DNA of 13,228 nt from Rhodobacterales bacterium (GTDB taxonomy: Bacteria; Pseudomonadota; Alphaproteobacteria; Rhodobacterales; Rhodobacteraceae), in NCBI GenBank assembly GCA_009992615.1, contig JAACVA010000161.1, positions 1 through 13,228 of the forward strand, read 5' to 3'. Position numbers and translations under genes: made by a program. The notes beneath the pieces were generated by a model that saw only the letters and a list, made by a program, of their open reading frames with translations, had not been told where the DNA came from and did no database searches. Positions within the stretch are counted from its first letter, which is position 1. Each line of letters begins with the position of its first letter. Below are positions 12,924 through 13,228 of this stretch, one piece after another.

Positions 12924-13228
12924 ATGGCAGACATCACCCGGATCGAATGCGGCGCGCGGATGAGCGCGGCCGTGGTGCATGGCGGCATCGCCTATCTGGC
13001 CGGTCAGGTCGGCAAACCGGGCGGCGACGTGACCGCGCAGACGCGCGACGTGCTGGCCGAGATCGACCGTATCCTCGCGCTTGCCGGCACCGACAAGACC
13101 CGGATCCTGACCGCGCAGATCTGGCTTGCCGACATCGCAAGCTTTGCCGAGATGAACGCGGTCTGGGATACCTGGGTGCCGCAGGGCCATTGCCCCGCGC
13201 GCTGGACCGGCGAGGCGAAGCTCGCCAC
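12924..13228 (+). CDS. RidA (YjgF/YER057c/UK114) family protein, 3' end cut by window
   Basis: The first 101 codons of a RidA-family protein are present and the frame is open at the window end. Family members form small cytosolic trimers; RidA itself hydrolyses reactive enamine and imine intermediates from PLP enzymes. Seen here are GGIAYLAGQVG near residues 20-30, the helix QTRDVLAEIDRILALAG, and the strand ILTAQIWLADIASFAEMNAVW. CPARWTGEAKLA follows, in which Arg93 occupies the position of the carboxylate-binding arginine of active RidA. The remaining 15-25 residues of a usual member are missing. The sequence diverges from canonical RidA (no standard VEVAALP run is visible yet), so it could belong to one of the Rid2-Rid7 subgroups with different chemistry. 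It follows tRNA-Gly by 38 bp and could be read from the same promoter. Confidence 0.82.
   Translation, partial: MADITRIECGARMSAAVVHGGIAYLAGQVGKPGGDVTAQTRDVLAEIDRILALAGTDKTRILTAQIWLADIASFAEMNAVWDTWVPQGHCPARWTGEAKLA

Overview
The window looks like a chromosomal segment of a GC-rich alphaproteobacterium, most likely of the Rhodobacterales (roseobacter/Rhodobacter group). The grounds are the gene families (AglE/AglR-type sugar system, CckA, the two-Cys-motif rRNA methyltransferase next to guaB, a RACo-like ASKHA protein), strong GC bias at third codon positions, and long spurious antisense frames. I recognise no phage genes, insertion sequences or CRISPR array, and no wholly new multi-gene system. 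The least ordinary parts are non-coding: twin operators in the sugar locus, a tandem-repeat-bearing gap between glk and cckA, and an interlocked palindrome upstream of cckA.

Region 1 (1-5015) is a glucoside-utilisation locus. A periplasmic binding protein gene (aglE-like) reads leftwards out of the window. A LacI-family regulator (aglR-like), a GH1 beta-glucosidase and a glucokinase read rightwards as a tightly packed operon. The two directions diverge from a 259-bp control region with two copies of the palindrome AAAGCGCTTT, one at each end. The inferred route is: ABC import of a glucoside, cytosolic hydrolysis by the GH1 enzyme, then phosphorylation of glucose to glucose-6-phosphate.

Region 2 (5016-5380) is a 365-bp gap between convergent genes. 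I see no credible gene in it. It holds an 8-bp inverted repeat with a 71-base interior, a 13-bp tandem duplication and a degenerate 14-bp repeat array.

Region 3 (5381-10480) carries three leftward genes in transcription order: guaB (IMP dehydrogenase), an RsmB-family rRNA cytosine-C5 methyltransferase and cckA (hybrid histidine kinase of the CckA-ChpT-CtrA phosphorelay). guaB and the methyltransferase gene are 48 bp apart and probably co-transcribed. cckA follows after 111 bp that contain the GAGGTT/AACCTC palindromes.

Region 4 (10481-13228) reads rightwards: a 682-residue RACo-like [2Fe-2S]/ASKHA protein predicted to reactivate corrinoid methyltransferase partners, a tRNA-Gly(CCC) with its own promoter-like sequence, and the first 101 codons of a RidA-family gene cut by the window end.

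Four clear Shine-Dalgarno sequences (aglE, guaB, ridA-like, glk) sit 7 nt from their starts. This helped choose starts, including the choice between two adjacent ATGs in the GH1 gene.
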